In this document: piece by piece, positions 1 through 8,377 of the stretch
Position numbering within the stretch: the stretch's first letter is position 1
How the letters are laid out: each line of letters opens with the position of its first letter
Assembly: GCF_003627815.1 (NCBI RefSeq)
Contig: NZ_CP032698.1
Coordinates: 992,001 to 1,056,000 of the forward strand
DNA from: Streptomyces hundungensis
Lineage (GTDB): Bacteria; Actinomycetota; Actinomycetes; Streptomycetales; Streptomycetaceae
Direction: 5' to 3'
Length of the DNA: 64,000 nt
Program-made: the position numbers and the translations under genes
Notes under the pieces: model-generated
Told to the model about the DNA's origin: nothing
Seen by the model: only the letters and a program-made list of their open reading frames with translations
Databases searched by the model: none

Positions 1-669
1 CTTCTCGCGCGGCGCGGCGCCGCGGTCGTCCTCTCGGCACGACGCGCCGAGCGGGTCGACGCGATAGCGCGGGACATCCGGGAGGAGGGTGGCCGGGCGG
101 TCTCGTGCGCCGTCGACGTCACCGAGGCCGAGGACCTGCAACGCCTGGTCTCCACCGCCGTCGAGGCGTACGGCCGGCTCGATGTCCTGGTGAACAACGC
201 GGGCATCGCCCCGATCAGTCCGCTCGCCGCCCTCGACACCGAGGGGTGGACGGCCATGATCGACGTGAACCTCCGTGGCATGCTCAACGGTGTCGCCGCC
301 GCACTGCCCGTCTTCCGGGAGCAGGGTTCGGGCCACCTGGTCAGCATCGTCTCCGTGGCCGGCCTGTCCGTATCTCCCTCGATGGCCGTCTACGCCGCGA
401 CCAAGAACGCGGTGCGCACCGTGCACGAAGGGCTGCGGGCGGAGTCCACTGACGGAGTGGTGCGCACGACGGCCATCTCTCCGGGGTACGTCCGCACCGA
501 TCTCGCCGACTCCATGGCGGACCCGCACTTCCGCGAGCGGACGCGCCGGAACATGGACGCGATGGGCATCCCACCGGCCGCGGTCGCCCGCGCGGTGGCC
601 TTCGCCATCGAGCAGCCCGGGGATGTCGAGATCGGCGAGATCAACGTCCGCCCCACCGCCCAGGGTTGA
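1..669 (+). CDS. SDR family NAD(P)-dependent oxidoreductase, 5'-truncated
   Basis: Frame 1 is open from the first base to the TGA, leaving 222 residues; only the N-terminus with the TGxxxGIG cofactor loop lies outside the window. Visible are NNAGIA at about residues 65-70, a serine-rich strand SIVSVAGLS, and the catalytic YAATK (Tyr about 131, Lys about 135), followed by the ISPGYVRTD segment. These are the classical short-chain dehydrogenase/reductase signatures, so the protein should be a cytoplasmic NAD(P)(H)-dependent oxidoreductase of a small alcohol or ketone. The substrate cannot be read. It converges on the methyltransferase gene with a 47-bp gap. Confidence 0.93.
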   Translation, partial: LLARRGAAVVLSARRAERVDAIARDIREEGGRAVSCAVDVTEAEDLQRLVSTAVEAYGRLDVLVNNAGIAPISPLAALDTEGWTAMIDVNLRGMLNGVAAALPVFREQGSGHLVSIVSVAGLSVSPSMAVYAATKNAVRTVHEGLRAESTDGVVRTTAISPGYVRTDLADSMADPHFRERTRRNMDAMGIPPAAVARAVAFAIEQPGDVEIGEINVRPTAQG

Positions 670-716
670 GGCTTGCCGACGTGAGGTGGGCAGACCCTCT
701 CGGTGCCGCCCGGCTC

Positions 717-1493
717 TCAGCGACAGATGAGGTACCGGAAGACGTTCTCCTGACGGTACGAGCCGTCGGGTTGGCGAGCGGGCGCGAAGGCCTTTCGCAA
801 CGTCTCGCGGGTCGCGTCCTCGCCCGCCACCTCGATGGCACATCGAAACGGCCCCGCCGACATCTGGATCCGTACCGCTGAGTCCACGTCGGGGAAGGTG
901 AAGGGGGCTTCGGCCTCGCCGTCGTCCTCGGGGGTGAGGCCGGCGCGCTGGACGAGAGCCTCCAGCGCGCCGGGGGCGCTGAGGGCGAACGGACCGGCCG
1001 CACCCGCCGGCGGTGGCGGCAGGAGTTCCGCGATGGCCTCGAAGACGTGCCGGGTCTCGCACCGCGCGGGATCGCCCCAGGTCAACACCGCCACCCGGCC
1101 GCCGGGAGCGGTGACGCGTTTCGTTTCCCTCAGCGCCGCCACCGGGTCGGCGGCGAACTGAACGGCGTTGAACGAGGTCACCGCGTCGAAGGAGGCGTCG
1201 GCGTAAGGGAGTTCCTCCAGTTCGCCCTGGCGCAGATCGGCTCCCGGCAGGCGTCGGCGGGCGATGTCGAGCAGCCCCTCGGACGCGTCCAGACCGGTTA
1301 CGTCGGCCCCGCGTTCCACCGCCATCCGCAGCGCCAGACCGGCCCCGCACCCCACATCCAGCAGACGCACCCCTGCACCGATCCGCAGGAGGTCGAACAC
1401 CGCCTCGTACGACGGAACAGCGAAACGCTCGACACCCAACCAGTCCTCGGAGGCCTGTCCCCAGAGCCTCCCCTGCACATCAGAAGAACCCAT
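717..1493 (-). CDS. Class I SAM-dependent methyltransferase
   Basis: A 258-residue protein beginning MGSSDVQG. The SAM-binding motif I LLDVGCGAG lies near residue 45, followed by an acidic motif II (VTGLDAS), SFDAVTSFNAVQF and a post-motif proline-rich stretch, the layout of the Methyltransf_11 family. It should be cytoplasmic and transfer a methyl group to an unidentified small molecule. The open frame continues 188 codons upstream, but that extension runs over the next gene and reads like non-coding sequence, so the ATG at 1493 was chosen. No operon partner is evident: the next minus-strand gene ends about 100 bp upstream. Confidence 0.85.
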   Translation of the reverse strand: MGSSDVQGRLWGQASEDWLGVERFAVPSYEAVFDLLRIGAGVRLLDVGCGAGLALRMAVERGADVTGLDASEGLLDIARRRLPGADLRQGELEELPYADASFDAVTSFNAVQFAADPVAALRETKRVTAPGGRVAVLTWGDPARCETRHVFEAIAELLPPPPAGAAGPFALSAPGALEALVQRAGLTPEDDGEAEAPFTFPDVDSAVRIQMSAGPFRCAIEVAGEDATRETLRKAFAPARQPDGSYRQENVFRYLICR

Positions 1494-1594
1494 CCTCCGC
1501 ACCTTCCGCTCGGCCCCGGCACACAGTAGGAGGCCGAGCGGAGCAGGCAGGAGGTCACACGAAGGGCGAACGGGTGACGGGCGCCCCGGAGCCG

Positions 1595-2275
1595 TCACCA
1601 GCGGGTACGCGATCGCCCTCCGAGGCGTGAGGACGCGACGCTGCCGCGGGTGGCACTGCGGTAGGTGGAAACGCCCAGGCCCAGCATCCAGTAGCTGAAG
1701 ATCGCGCCCATCAGGGCCGTGGTGCCCCAGCCGTTCGCCGCGTAGAAGTGCGCTGGGTCGTTGCCGAAGAACAGGGACGGCACGAAGAACAGGTTGATTC
1801 CCGCGAGGACGAAGGCCGAACGGCCCGCCCAGCGCGGCAGCAGGCGCGTACGGGCGATTGCGTAGCCCAGCGCGGTCAGGAACAGCGCCAGCATGAGCCG
1901 GCTGATGGACCCGTACAGGATGTAGGTGCCGCTGACCGTGATGGTCGGGTCGATCGGGTGGTCGGCGGCGATGACGGCGCCGGCTTCCAGCCCGCTGGAG
2001 ACCAGGACGATCGTCGCGTAGACCAGCCCGCTGGCAAAAGCCATCGTGCCGACCCATTCGTAGGCGGGGTGCGCCGCTTTGACCAGTTCACGGAAGGCCG
2101 TCACGAAGACGACCAGGAACGCCAGCGCGAGGATCCCGATCAGCAGCCGGGCGAGGACGTTGGCGTCCGGCGGCGGGCCGGAGTAGATGAAGTACAGGGG
2201 CACTTCCACGATGAAGGCGGCCGCGGTCGCGATGCCGGCAAGTCCCGTCAGGCGCCTGGCGAAGTGTTCGTTCAT
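1595..2275 (-). CDS. DUF4386-like integral membrane protein
   Basis: A 226-residue protein with six or so hydrophobic helices, beginning MNEHFARRLTGLAGIATA and ending in a short arginine-rich tail. The pattern of a first helix followed by a GPPPDA loop, then LIGILALAFLVVFVTAF and paired helices around residues 80-140, matches the DUF4386 family of bacterial membrane proteins, whose function is unknown. The start is supported by a GGGGGA ribosome site about 7 bases upstream. Neighbouring genes give no functional clue. Confidence 0.75.
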   Translation of the reverse strand: MNEHFARRLTGLAGIATAAAFIVEVPLYFIYSGPPPDANVLARLLIGILALAFLVVFVTAFRELVKAAHPAYEWVGTMAFASGLVYATIVLVSSGLEAGAVIAADHPIDPTITVSGTYILYGSISRLMLALFLTALGYAIARTRLLPRWAGRSAFVLAGINLFFVPSLFFGNDPAHFYAANGWGTTALMGAIFSYWMLGLGVSTYRSATRGSVASSRLGGRSRTRW

Positions 2276-2474
2276 GCTCGTCCCCCTGGGGTCGTGGGCC
2301 CGGATGGTGGGCTGCCGCTCACAGCTCGCTCATCACCGATCCGGCGACCTGAATTCTGCTGCTCCCGGCGCACCCCGTCGCTGGGCCTGAACACCGGATG
2401 GGGGGTGGTCCTACTGACACTGTCCGGGCCCCACGCCCTATGGTGTGCCGGACGCAACCGCATGAGGAGGATGT

Positions 2475-2840
2475 GTGCCGCCGACCGGAGCCGAGCCGCG
2501 TGTCCATGAGATCCGGATCCAGGACTGCACGGACACGGAAGAAGCACTCGGGCTCCAGGAGCCCGTGGAGCGCCTGCTGTGTCCGGACCCCGACCATGAG
2601 CCACCCTGCGAAGTCCCCTGGAGCTTCAGCCTCGCCGAGCAGGCCGACGGCCCCCGTGACACCTCTATGGTGCTGATCCTGGGGGTGTACGCATCCCCTC
2701 ACCGGGCCATGCAGGTGGCGGAGAAGGTACGCGCCCTCGTGGGCGAGGGGCGGCCCGTCCTGGTGCGCGAGGGCGACGCCGAGGACTTCGAGGAACTCGT
2801 CGAGCAGTACCGGATCGAGCGCGGGCTGCGCCGTAGTTGA
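2475..2840 (+). CDS. Small conserved-type hypothetical protein
   Basis: A 121-residue acidic soluble protein starting at a GTG with a strong AGGAGG at 2465-2470. An ATG four bases upstream is in another frame and is not used. The N-terminal half carries CPDPDHEPPCEVPW, with two cysteines and a histidine that could bind metal; the C-terminal half has MVLILGVYASPHRAMQVAEKV and an acidic helix DAEDFEELVEQYRIE. I do not recognise a named family. It is divergent from the DUF4386 gene with a 199-bp gap that should hold both promoters. Confidence 0.6.
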   Translation: MPPTGAEPRVHEIRIQDCTDTEEALGLQEPVERLLCPDPDHEPPCEVPWSFSLAEQADGPRDTSMVLILGVYASPHRAMQVAEKVRALVGEGRPVLVREGDAEDFEELVEQYRIERGLRRS

Positions 2841-2853
2841 GCGGGCCCCTGCT

Positions 2854-3522
2854 TCACACGCTGCGGGCGGTGATGTCGCCGTAGGAGGTGGTCGCGTGGA
2901 TGTTCAAAGTGGACTCGGCGCCCTGGGTGTTGCGGAGGGCGTTCTCGACGCGGCCGTATGACGTGCCCGCGTCCAGGGTCGCGGACACCCCACGAGCGGC
3001 GCCGACGGTGATGTGGCCCGCCTGGGTGTGCAGGGCGAGGGTGCCGTGGAGGGCTTCGGTGATGTGGATGTCGCCGTTGGCCACGGTGATCCGGCTGTCG
3101 CCGGCGACGCGGCCGACCGTGACGTCCGCCGCCTGCACGGTGAGGCGCAACGCGGCTGTCTCTTCCAGGTGGACGCTGCCGTGGGCGCCGTCGAAGATGA
3201 CATCGCCCAGGCGGCCCAGGGTGCGGAACTCGGCGCTGCCCGCCGTCGCCTCGATACGGGAACCGGCGGGCAGCTCGACCGTCACGTCCAGGCTGCCCGA
3301 AGGGCCGAAGTACTCGTTGCCCACCAGGGATTCGACGCGCAGGACGCCGTTGTCGTAGGCGACCGCGGCCTGTTCGGCCGCCTTCACGTCCCGGCTCTTA
3401 CCGGCCTGCGCGGGCTTGACCTCGACCGTGGTGTACTCCTGGTCGCCGGCGATGATCCGGACCCGGCCCGCCGGGATGGCGATGACGGCGGTCATCGGGG
3501 CGGCGGTGGCGAACTTCTGCAT
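2854..3522 (-). CDS. DUF4097-family beta-strand repeat protein
   Basis: A 222-residue protein starting MQKFATAAPMTAVIAIPAG. Most of its length is a regular series of short beta strands with repeated G-D/N-I-x-V steps (for example VANGDIHITEALHG, TTSYGDITARSV), the right-handed beta-helix-like pattern of DUF4097/adhesin-like proteins. There is no signal peptide or membrane helix, so it is probably cytoplasmic. The open frame extends 20 codons upstream, but an AGGAG 7 bases before the chosen ATG decides the start. Function is unknown; family members often sit near regulators or membrane stress genes, which is not the case here. Confidence 0.75.
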   Translation of the reverse strand: MQKFATAAPMTAVIAIPAGRVRIIAGDQEYTTVEVKPAQAGKSRDVKAAEQAAVAYDNGVLRVESLVGNEYFGPSGSLDVTVELPAGSRIEATAGSAEFRTLGRLGDVIFDGAHGSVHLEETAALRLTVQAADVTVGRVAGDSRITVANGDIHITEALHGTLALHTQAGHITVGAARGVSATLDAGTSYGRVENALRNTQGAESTLNIHATTSYGDITARSV

Positions 3523-3592
3523 GATGCTCTCCTGTGACTCGTTGTCCTCCGCGGCTGCGTCCACCGCGTTGATGAGGACCATGCGCGCCGCA

Positions 3593-3626
3593 GGTTTCAG
3601 CGGGGCATTACCGCGGTTTCAGCGGG
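3593..3626. repeat. Pair of 12-bp direct repeats upstream of the DUF4097 gene
   Basis: GGTTTCAGCGGG occurs at 3593-3604 and again at 3615-3626, a 22-bp step (two helical turns), about 70 bp upstream of the DUF4097 start. Same-face spacing of an exact repeat is what an activator or repressor binding pair looks like. The regulator is unknown. The rest of the 312-bp gap between the DUF4097 and DUF4157 genes shows nothing else I can name. Confidence 0.35.
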
Positions 3627-3834
3627 CTTCAGGCGTGGGCAGCGCGCACCGCAGGGCTCTCGCCCGCGTAGGTGAGCCACTAACGCGGCACCCGCAATGG
3701 GGTTAGGGAAACGTTGGTGCCGGCTGAAACCATCACGCGTTCCCTCGGGAAGCCTCCCTCGACACAGCACCAGCCTCCCGTCGACGGACGCTCCCCCGCC
3801 CAGCACCGCGGGCAGCCGCTCGTGAGAGGACTCG

Positions 3835-5151
3835 ATGCACGCCAACGACCAGGCCCAGACTCACGAGGGCATGAAGTCCGTCCGTTCCGCCGCCCGTACG
3901 CCGGGCAGGGGCGCCGTTGTACCCGAGGGGCTCGCCGCCCTGCACAGCAGCGCGGGCAACGCCGCCGTCGTCCAGATGCTTCGGCAGGCGGGCCACGCCT
4001 GGGCGCAGGACCAGCACCAGCACGGTGCCGGCTGCGGCCATCAGCAGACCGAACAGGCGTCACATCCTGCCGTGCAGCGTTCCGCCGTCCACGACGTCCT
4101 GCGCACCACCGGACGCCCCCTCGACGACGCGACCCGCACCGACATGGAAAGCCGGCTCGGAGCCGACTTCTCCGATGTCCGCATCCACAACGACTCCGCC
4201 GCCAAGGCCTCCGCCGCGGAAGTCGGGGCCCGCGCCTACACCAGCGGCAGCCATGTCGTCATCGGCGACGGCGGCGCCGACAAACACACCCTGGCGCACG
4301 AGCTCACCCATGTCATCCAACAGCGTCGGGGCCCCGTCGCGGGCACCGACAACGGTTCCGGGCTCAAGGTCTCCGACCCGTCCGACCGGTACGAGAGAGA
4401 AGCAGAGGCCAACGCGCATCGGGTGATGGCGGGAGCCCCCTCGCTCCAGCGGTCGCAGAGCGGCGGAGACCGGAGCGGCACACAGGACGTCGAGAACGCG
4501 CACTCGGCGCCCGGTACCGAAATACAGCGAGCGAAGGACACCAAAAGCGCGAAGGCCGCGGGAAAGAAGACTGCCCAAGGCAGTTCCAGGGACCAGGTCG
4601 ACGGGCCGAAACAGGGAGATCATCTCTTCAACGGCCTGGGTGACACGGTTCTCAAGGTGATTGACGACATCGCAGCGCTTGACGAGGGGTCTCCCGCAGC
4701 CCTGGCGGCGGGAGGGCAGTCGGCCGCCATCACGGCGCTGGCCAATCTCGCCCAGAACGCCAAGGTGCAGCGGGCGAACCACGCGTTCGAGTCGGCCATG
4801 GCCGTGAAGGGCGGCGGCTCCGGGCGGGCGGGCGACACGAACTCCCGGAGCTACGGAACGTTCGCCGGCTCCATGAGGACCGCCGTCGCCGAACTCGAGT
4901 ACCTCTATGGCTGGCCGGATTCACCGGGGGCCGCGGTGGTGCTCGCGGTGACGACCAAACAGCAACTCCTCGACATCATCTTCGACAAGGACGCTCACGA
5001 CCGGAAGGAGAAGGAGAACGGAGTCAACAAGTCGGCCTTCAAGGCGTGGGTCACCCAGACGGGAAATGTCATGTGGGAGCTCTACGTCGCGTATACGGAC
5101 GTGCTGCGAGCCATCCATGCGCGGTCTCTTGAGATATCGAACGGCCAGTGA
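3835..5151 (+). CDS. DUF4157 (eCIS-core) domain protein, putative injection-system effector
   Basis: A 438-residue protein with a GAGAGGA ribosome site 4 bases upstream. In order: LAALHSSAGNAAVVQMLRQ at about 33-51, a His/Cys-rich stretch with HQHGAGCGH (61-69), the DUF4157 domain at about 95-200 with the metalloprotease-like HELTHVIQQ (155-163) and DRYEREAE (184-191), then a Lys-rich linker and a helical C-terminal region of about 190 residues that I do not recognise. DUF4157 marks cargo of extracellular contractile injection systems (known from the family); here no sheath, tube or baseplate gene is present. I infer a stand-alone effector or polymorphic-toxin-like protein whose activity lies in the C-terminal region. 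HExxH may instead be structural. Confidence 0.8.
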   Translation: MHANDQAQTHEGMKSVRSAARTPGRGAVVPEGLAALHSSAGNAAVVQMLRQAGHAWAQDQHQHGAGCGHQQTEQASHPAVQRSAVHDVLRTTGRPLDDATRTDMESRLGADFSDVRIHNDSAAKASAAEVGARAYTSGSHVVIGDGGADKHTLAHELTHVIQQRRGPVAGTDNGSGLKVSDPSDRYEREAEANAHRVMAGAPSLQRSQSGGDRSGTQDVENAHSAPGTEIQRAKDTKSAKAAGKKTAQGSSRDQVDGPKQGDHLFNGLGDTVLKVIDDIAALDEGSPAALAAGGQSAAITALANLAQNAKVQRANHAFESAMAVKGGGSGRAGDTNSRSYGTFAGSMRTAVAELEYLYGWPDSPGAAVVLAVTTKQQLLDIIFDKDAHDRKEKENGVNKSAFKAWVTQTGNVMWELYVAYTDVLRAIHARSLEISNGQ

Positions 5152-5238
5152 TCCTCCGTGGCGGGGTGCCACCAGCCCGCCAACTCGGCGCGCAATTAGT
5201 CCAGTTGATTCCTCTGCCACAGCTCGGGCGGCGGCCCT

Positions 5239-7278
5239 TCAGTCCTCGGCGACCACGATCACCCAGTCCTCCGCCGTCAGCCGCACCGGCTCACGCTTGT
5301 CGGGGTTGAGCCGGACCCCGTACATCGGGCTCTGCGCGGACTGCGCGCGGAGACGGTAGCCGACGGCGCACTCCTTGCGGCGTCGCGCCGAGGCGACGAC
5401 CGTGGCGAACGTGACCTCGCCCCCCGGCCGGACGTAGTCCGTGGCGGGCCTCAGATACAGCTCGCTTCCCTCCGAAGTGAACAACTCGTCGAAGAGGACG
5501 GCCAGATAGGGGCTCTCCGAGATCTGGCACATGAGGAGGCTGATGAGGCGTCCGCTGACGATGAAGTCGGCACCCTCCCGCGCCGGTGCGAGCAGCCGGT
5601 TGCGGTCGTCGGACATCTCCGTCGTCAGCGCGATCTCCTGGCCCGTCCTCTCCTCGATCGCCCGCAGATGCAGCAGCGTGACCAGCGTCCCGTCGTCCAC
5701 ATCCGGCCTGACCGGGCCGGAGTCGAGGTGCTCGGCCGCCACGGTGCCCGGGTCGGCGATGACGATCACGCTGTCGTAGGACGGCACGTCCAGCGCGTCG
5801 AGGACGACCGGGTCCGTGATGTCCGCGCAGTGCAACCGCACCTCGATCGGGCCCTGTTCGGCCGCCACCTCGTGCGCGACAGACATGGTCTCGCCGTCCT
5901 CCAGGGCCACGATGTCCAGCGTGGTCCCGGCGCTCGCGTACGAGGCGAGCTGGCCGACGACGAGGGGAGCGCGACGGTTCCAGCCGAGCAGGAGCAGCCG
6001 CTCCGGGCGGGGTGCGCGAGGGGCCGCGGTGGCGAAGGCGTCCGCGTCGACGTACGGCGTGGCGTCCTCCAGTACGGCCGTGTCGTCGTCGCGGGTGACC
6101 ACGATGATCCGGTCGTCGGCCGTGATCGTCGTCTCGGCGTCCGGGTTGAGGACGACCTCGTCATCGGCGCGCAGCAGGCCGACCACCGAGGACGTGAGGA
6201 ACGCGAGGAGGGCGTCCCCGAAGGTGCGGCCCGCGAGCGCGTCGGCGGGCACGGCGTAGAACTCGTCGCCGGCGAAGTCCAGTAACTCCTGGTACACGAG
6301 CGAGAGACCGGGCTGGCGCGCGGTCTGCACCAGGAGACGCGCGACGATGTCGTCGACGGCCAGGACGCGTCCATGGGGTCCGGCGGCCAGGGTGGCGGTC
6401 AGCCGGTTCCGGGTGTCACGGACGGCCGCGACCACGACGGCGGTGCCGATCCCCGCGCCGACTTCAGAAATACCGGCCCCGGCGGCGGCATGGCGCTTCG
6501 GGTCGGTGTCCGCGTCTTCGCGGGACTCGTCCCGCTTGCGGATGGCGGGGCGTGCGGCGCTCTGCTCCGCGGCGGCGCCCAGGGCGGGCGCGTTGAGAGC
6601 CAGCAGCGTCTTCACGACATGGGCGTCACCGTCATCCGTCCCGGGGGCCAGTACGAGAACGGCCTTCGCGGTGTGCGGGCTGACCCTCGCCAGGACCGCG
6701 GGGTCGGTGGTGCAGCCGTTGCGGCAGACGATGGTCGTGGTGCCGGTCGTGGTGATCCGGGCACTGATCTCGTCCTCCATCTCCACCTTGTCCTTGGGGG
6801 CGAGGAGGGCGATGGCGGCTCGCGGCCGGTTGGAGTTGGCCGACACCAGCTCGGAGACGACGGGGAAGATCTGGTCGGACCAGCCGAGCACCACGGTGTG
6901 CCCGACCTCCAGCACCGTGGAGTGCCCCAGACGCAGCCGCATGATCCGCCGGTTGATCCCGGTGGTGATCAGACTGACCAGCGTCGACACGAACAGCAGC
7001 GCCACCAGTGCCAGCAGCACGGAGGCCAGCACATACAGAGGCGGGCCGACCGCTCCACCGATCTTCAACGTCTGCCCGACGCTCACCCACACCGCCACCG
7101 CCTGTTCGGTCAGGGTGGCGGGTGGCCGACGGCCCGTCTGCACGAGCAGCACGCTCGTGGGAACGACGGCGGCCAGGCAGATGAGCAGGAGCCAGCCGAT
7201 GAGAGCGGACGTGCTGCGTGAGACCAGGTTGTCGAACCGGTATTGCAGCCGCCGCCACATGGACGCGAGGTACTGCAC
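5239..7278 (-). CDS. CASTOR/POLLUX-related putative ion channel
   Basis: A 679-residue protein. Two N-terminal hydrophobic segments (about residues 20-42 and 70-105) flank a pore-like loop, followed by two RCK/TrkA-N-like Rossmann regions: HTVVLGWSDQIFPVVSEL near 130 and ERLLLLGWNRRAPLVVGQL near 430. This is the architecture of the bacterial relatives of plant CASTOR/POLLUX cation channels. GGAGG seven bases before the GTG at 7278 selects that start over the longer frame. A TTA codon occurs at 6283-6285 (codon 332, in the QELLDF segment), so translation may depend on the bldA tRNA. The C-terminus converges on the DUF4157 gene. Ion selectivity and ligand are unknown. Confidence 0.85.
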   Translation of the reverse strand: MQYLASMWRRLQYRFDNLVSRSTSALIGWLLLICLAAVVPTSVLLVQTGRRPPATLTEQAVAVWVSVGQTLKIGGAVGPPLYVLASVLLALVALLFVSTLVSLITTGINRRIMRLRLGHSTVLEVGHTVVLGWSDQIFPVVSELVSANSNRPRAAIALLAPKDKVEMEDEISARITTTGTTTIVCRNGCTTDPAVLARVSPHTAKAVLVLAPGTDDGDAHVVKTLLALNAPALGAAAEQSAARPAIRKRDESREDADTDPKRHAAAGAGISEVGAGIGTAVVVAAVRDTRNRLTATLAAGPHGRVLAVDDIVARLLVQTARQPGLSLVYQELLDFAGDEFYAVPADALAGRTFGDALLAFLTSSVVGLLRADDEVVLNPDAETTITADDRIIVVTRDDDTAVLEDATPYVDADAFATAAPRAPRPERLLLLGWNRRAPLVVGQLASYASAGTTLDIVALEDGETMSVAHEVAAEQGPIEVRLHCADITDPVVLDALDVPSYDSVIVIADPGTVAAEHLDSGPVRPDVDDGTLVTLLHLRAIEERTGQEIALTTEMSDDRNRLLAPAREGADFIVSGRLISLLMCQISESPYLAVLFDELFTSEGSELYLRPATDYVRPGGEVTFATVVASARRRKECAVGYRLRAQSAQSPMYGVRLNPDKREPVRLTAEDWVIVVAED

Positions 7279-7378
7279 CCGGCACCCTCCAGCATGAGAC
7301 ACGGGGGCAGTCGGCGGCGACCACCTGGTCGTCCACGGTAGACGGGATCGACCAGGACGGACGCGGAAACCGGCGGCG

Positions 7379-7418
7379 CTCACCCGGAGGTGTGAGTCGC
7401 CCTCACCCGGACGTGTGA
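7379..7418. promoter_or_regulatory. Pair of 17-bp near-identical direct repeats upstream of the channel gene
   Basis: CTCACCCGGAGGTGTGA at 7379-7395 and CTCACCCGGACGTGTGA at 7402-7418 differ at one base and are 23 bp apart. Each has a weak internal TCAC/GTGA symmetry. They lie about 100 bp upstream of the channel start, a plausible operator or activator site. The remainder of the 361-bp interval to the reductase gene shows no other named element. Confidence 0.35.
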
Positions 7419-7639
7419 ACGGGCGGCCCGCACGACGACTGCGGCCATCGGCGCGGAAGTTCGACGCGCGAGGGGGCTCCTTCCCGCCGGGCAGATCGTC
7501 GTCGACGTCGGCTCGCTTCCCGACTGAGGGCTTCCGCCGGGCCGCCGTCGCAAGCGACTTCCGGCGGTCACCGGCACGGCGATGAGTTTGTCCGGCTCGG
7601 GGAGTCTCATCACCGTTACGGTCGCCCCAGGAGGAACAT

Positions 7640-8284
7640 ATGGTTCAGCTGTTGAGAGTCCAGAACTTCAACGTTTCGAGCGACGGGATCGGTGCCGGCG
7701 AGGACCAGACCCTGGAGAGGCCGTTCGGTCATGTCGACCCCGGGAGCCTGTTCGCCTGGGCAGGCGCCACGGCGAGCTGGCCCATGCGCACCGACCCCGG
7801 GGGGAGCCGTGGCCTGGACGACTACATCACCCGGGACTACGCCCGCAACATCGGCGCCGAGATCATGGGCCGCAACAAGTTCGGCCCCCAGCGCGGGCCC
7901 TGGCAGGACCACGAGTGGTGCGGTTGGTGGGGGGACGAACCCCCGTTCCGGACCCCGGTGTTCGTCATGACCCACCACAAGCGTCCTTCGTTCACGCTCT
8001 CCGACACCACGTTCCACTTCGTGGACGGGGACCCGGCCACGGTTCTTGAACAGGCTCGGGAAGCGGCGCAGGGCAAGGACGTCCGGCTCGGCGGCGGAGC
8101 CACCACGATCCGGGAGTTCCTCGACGCCGATCTCGTCGACACCCTGCATGTGGCGGTCTCGCCGGTGAAGTTCGGGTCCGGGGTACGCCTCTGGGAGTCG
8201 CCGGACGAGTTGCTCGACCGGTTCCACCTGGAGGTCGTGCCCAGCCCCAGCGGGGTGAAGCACCACCTGTTCTGGCGGAAGTGA
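7640..8284 (+). CDS. Dihydrofolate reductase / RibD C-terminal family protein
   Basis: A 214-residue protein with AGGAGG six bases before the ATG. The fold signatures of the RibD C-terminal/DHFR family are present: an N-terminal strand VQNFNVSSDGIG, the IMGRNKFGP segment near residue 76, TPVFVMTHHKRPSF, the LGGGATTIREFLDADLVDTL NADPH-binding turn near 150-170, and a terminal strand SPSGVKHHLFWRK. Members are cytoplasmic NADPH-dependent reductases of unassigned substrate and are usually not true folate enzymes. It stands alone, facing the antiporter gene. Confidence 0.88.
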   Translation: MVQLLRVQNFNVSSDGIGAGEDQTLERPFGHVDPGSLFAWAGATASWPMRTDPGGSRGLDDYITRDYARNIGAEIMGRNKFGPQRGPWQDHEWCGWWGDEPPFRTPVFVMTHHKRPSFTLSDTTFHFVDGDPATVLEQAREAAQGKDVRLGGGATTIREFLDADLVDTLHVAVSPVKFGSGVRLWESPDELLDRFHLEVVPSPSGVKHHLFWRK

Positions 8285-8325
8285 CCCCACCCGCCGACGG
8301 GTCCGCCCACGACCCGCCTCGCCAC

Positions 8326-8377
8326 GTCGGCCACTGATCGTGGCGGGGCCCCTGCACGTCAGCCGCTGATCGTGGCG
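8326..8377. repeat. 20-bp near-direct duplication around the antiporter stop codon
   Basis: A 20-base segment at 8326-8345 recurs at 8358-8377 with two mismatches; the second copy contains the antiporter stop and last codons. The 32-bp offset resembles the duplication at the convergent ends near 26.4 kb. Confidence 0.4.

Noticed and set aside
3835..5151. A local contractile injection system cluster
   Set aside because: No sheath, tube, baseplate or AAA gene is adjacent to the DUF4157 gene.
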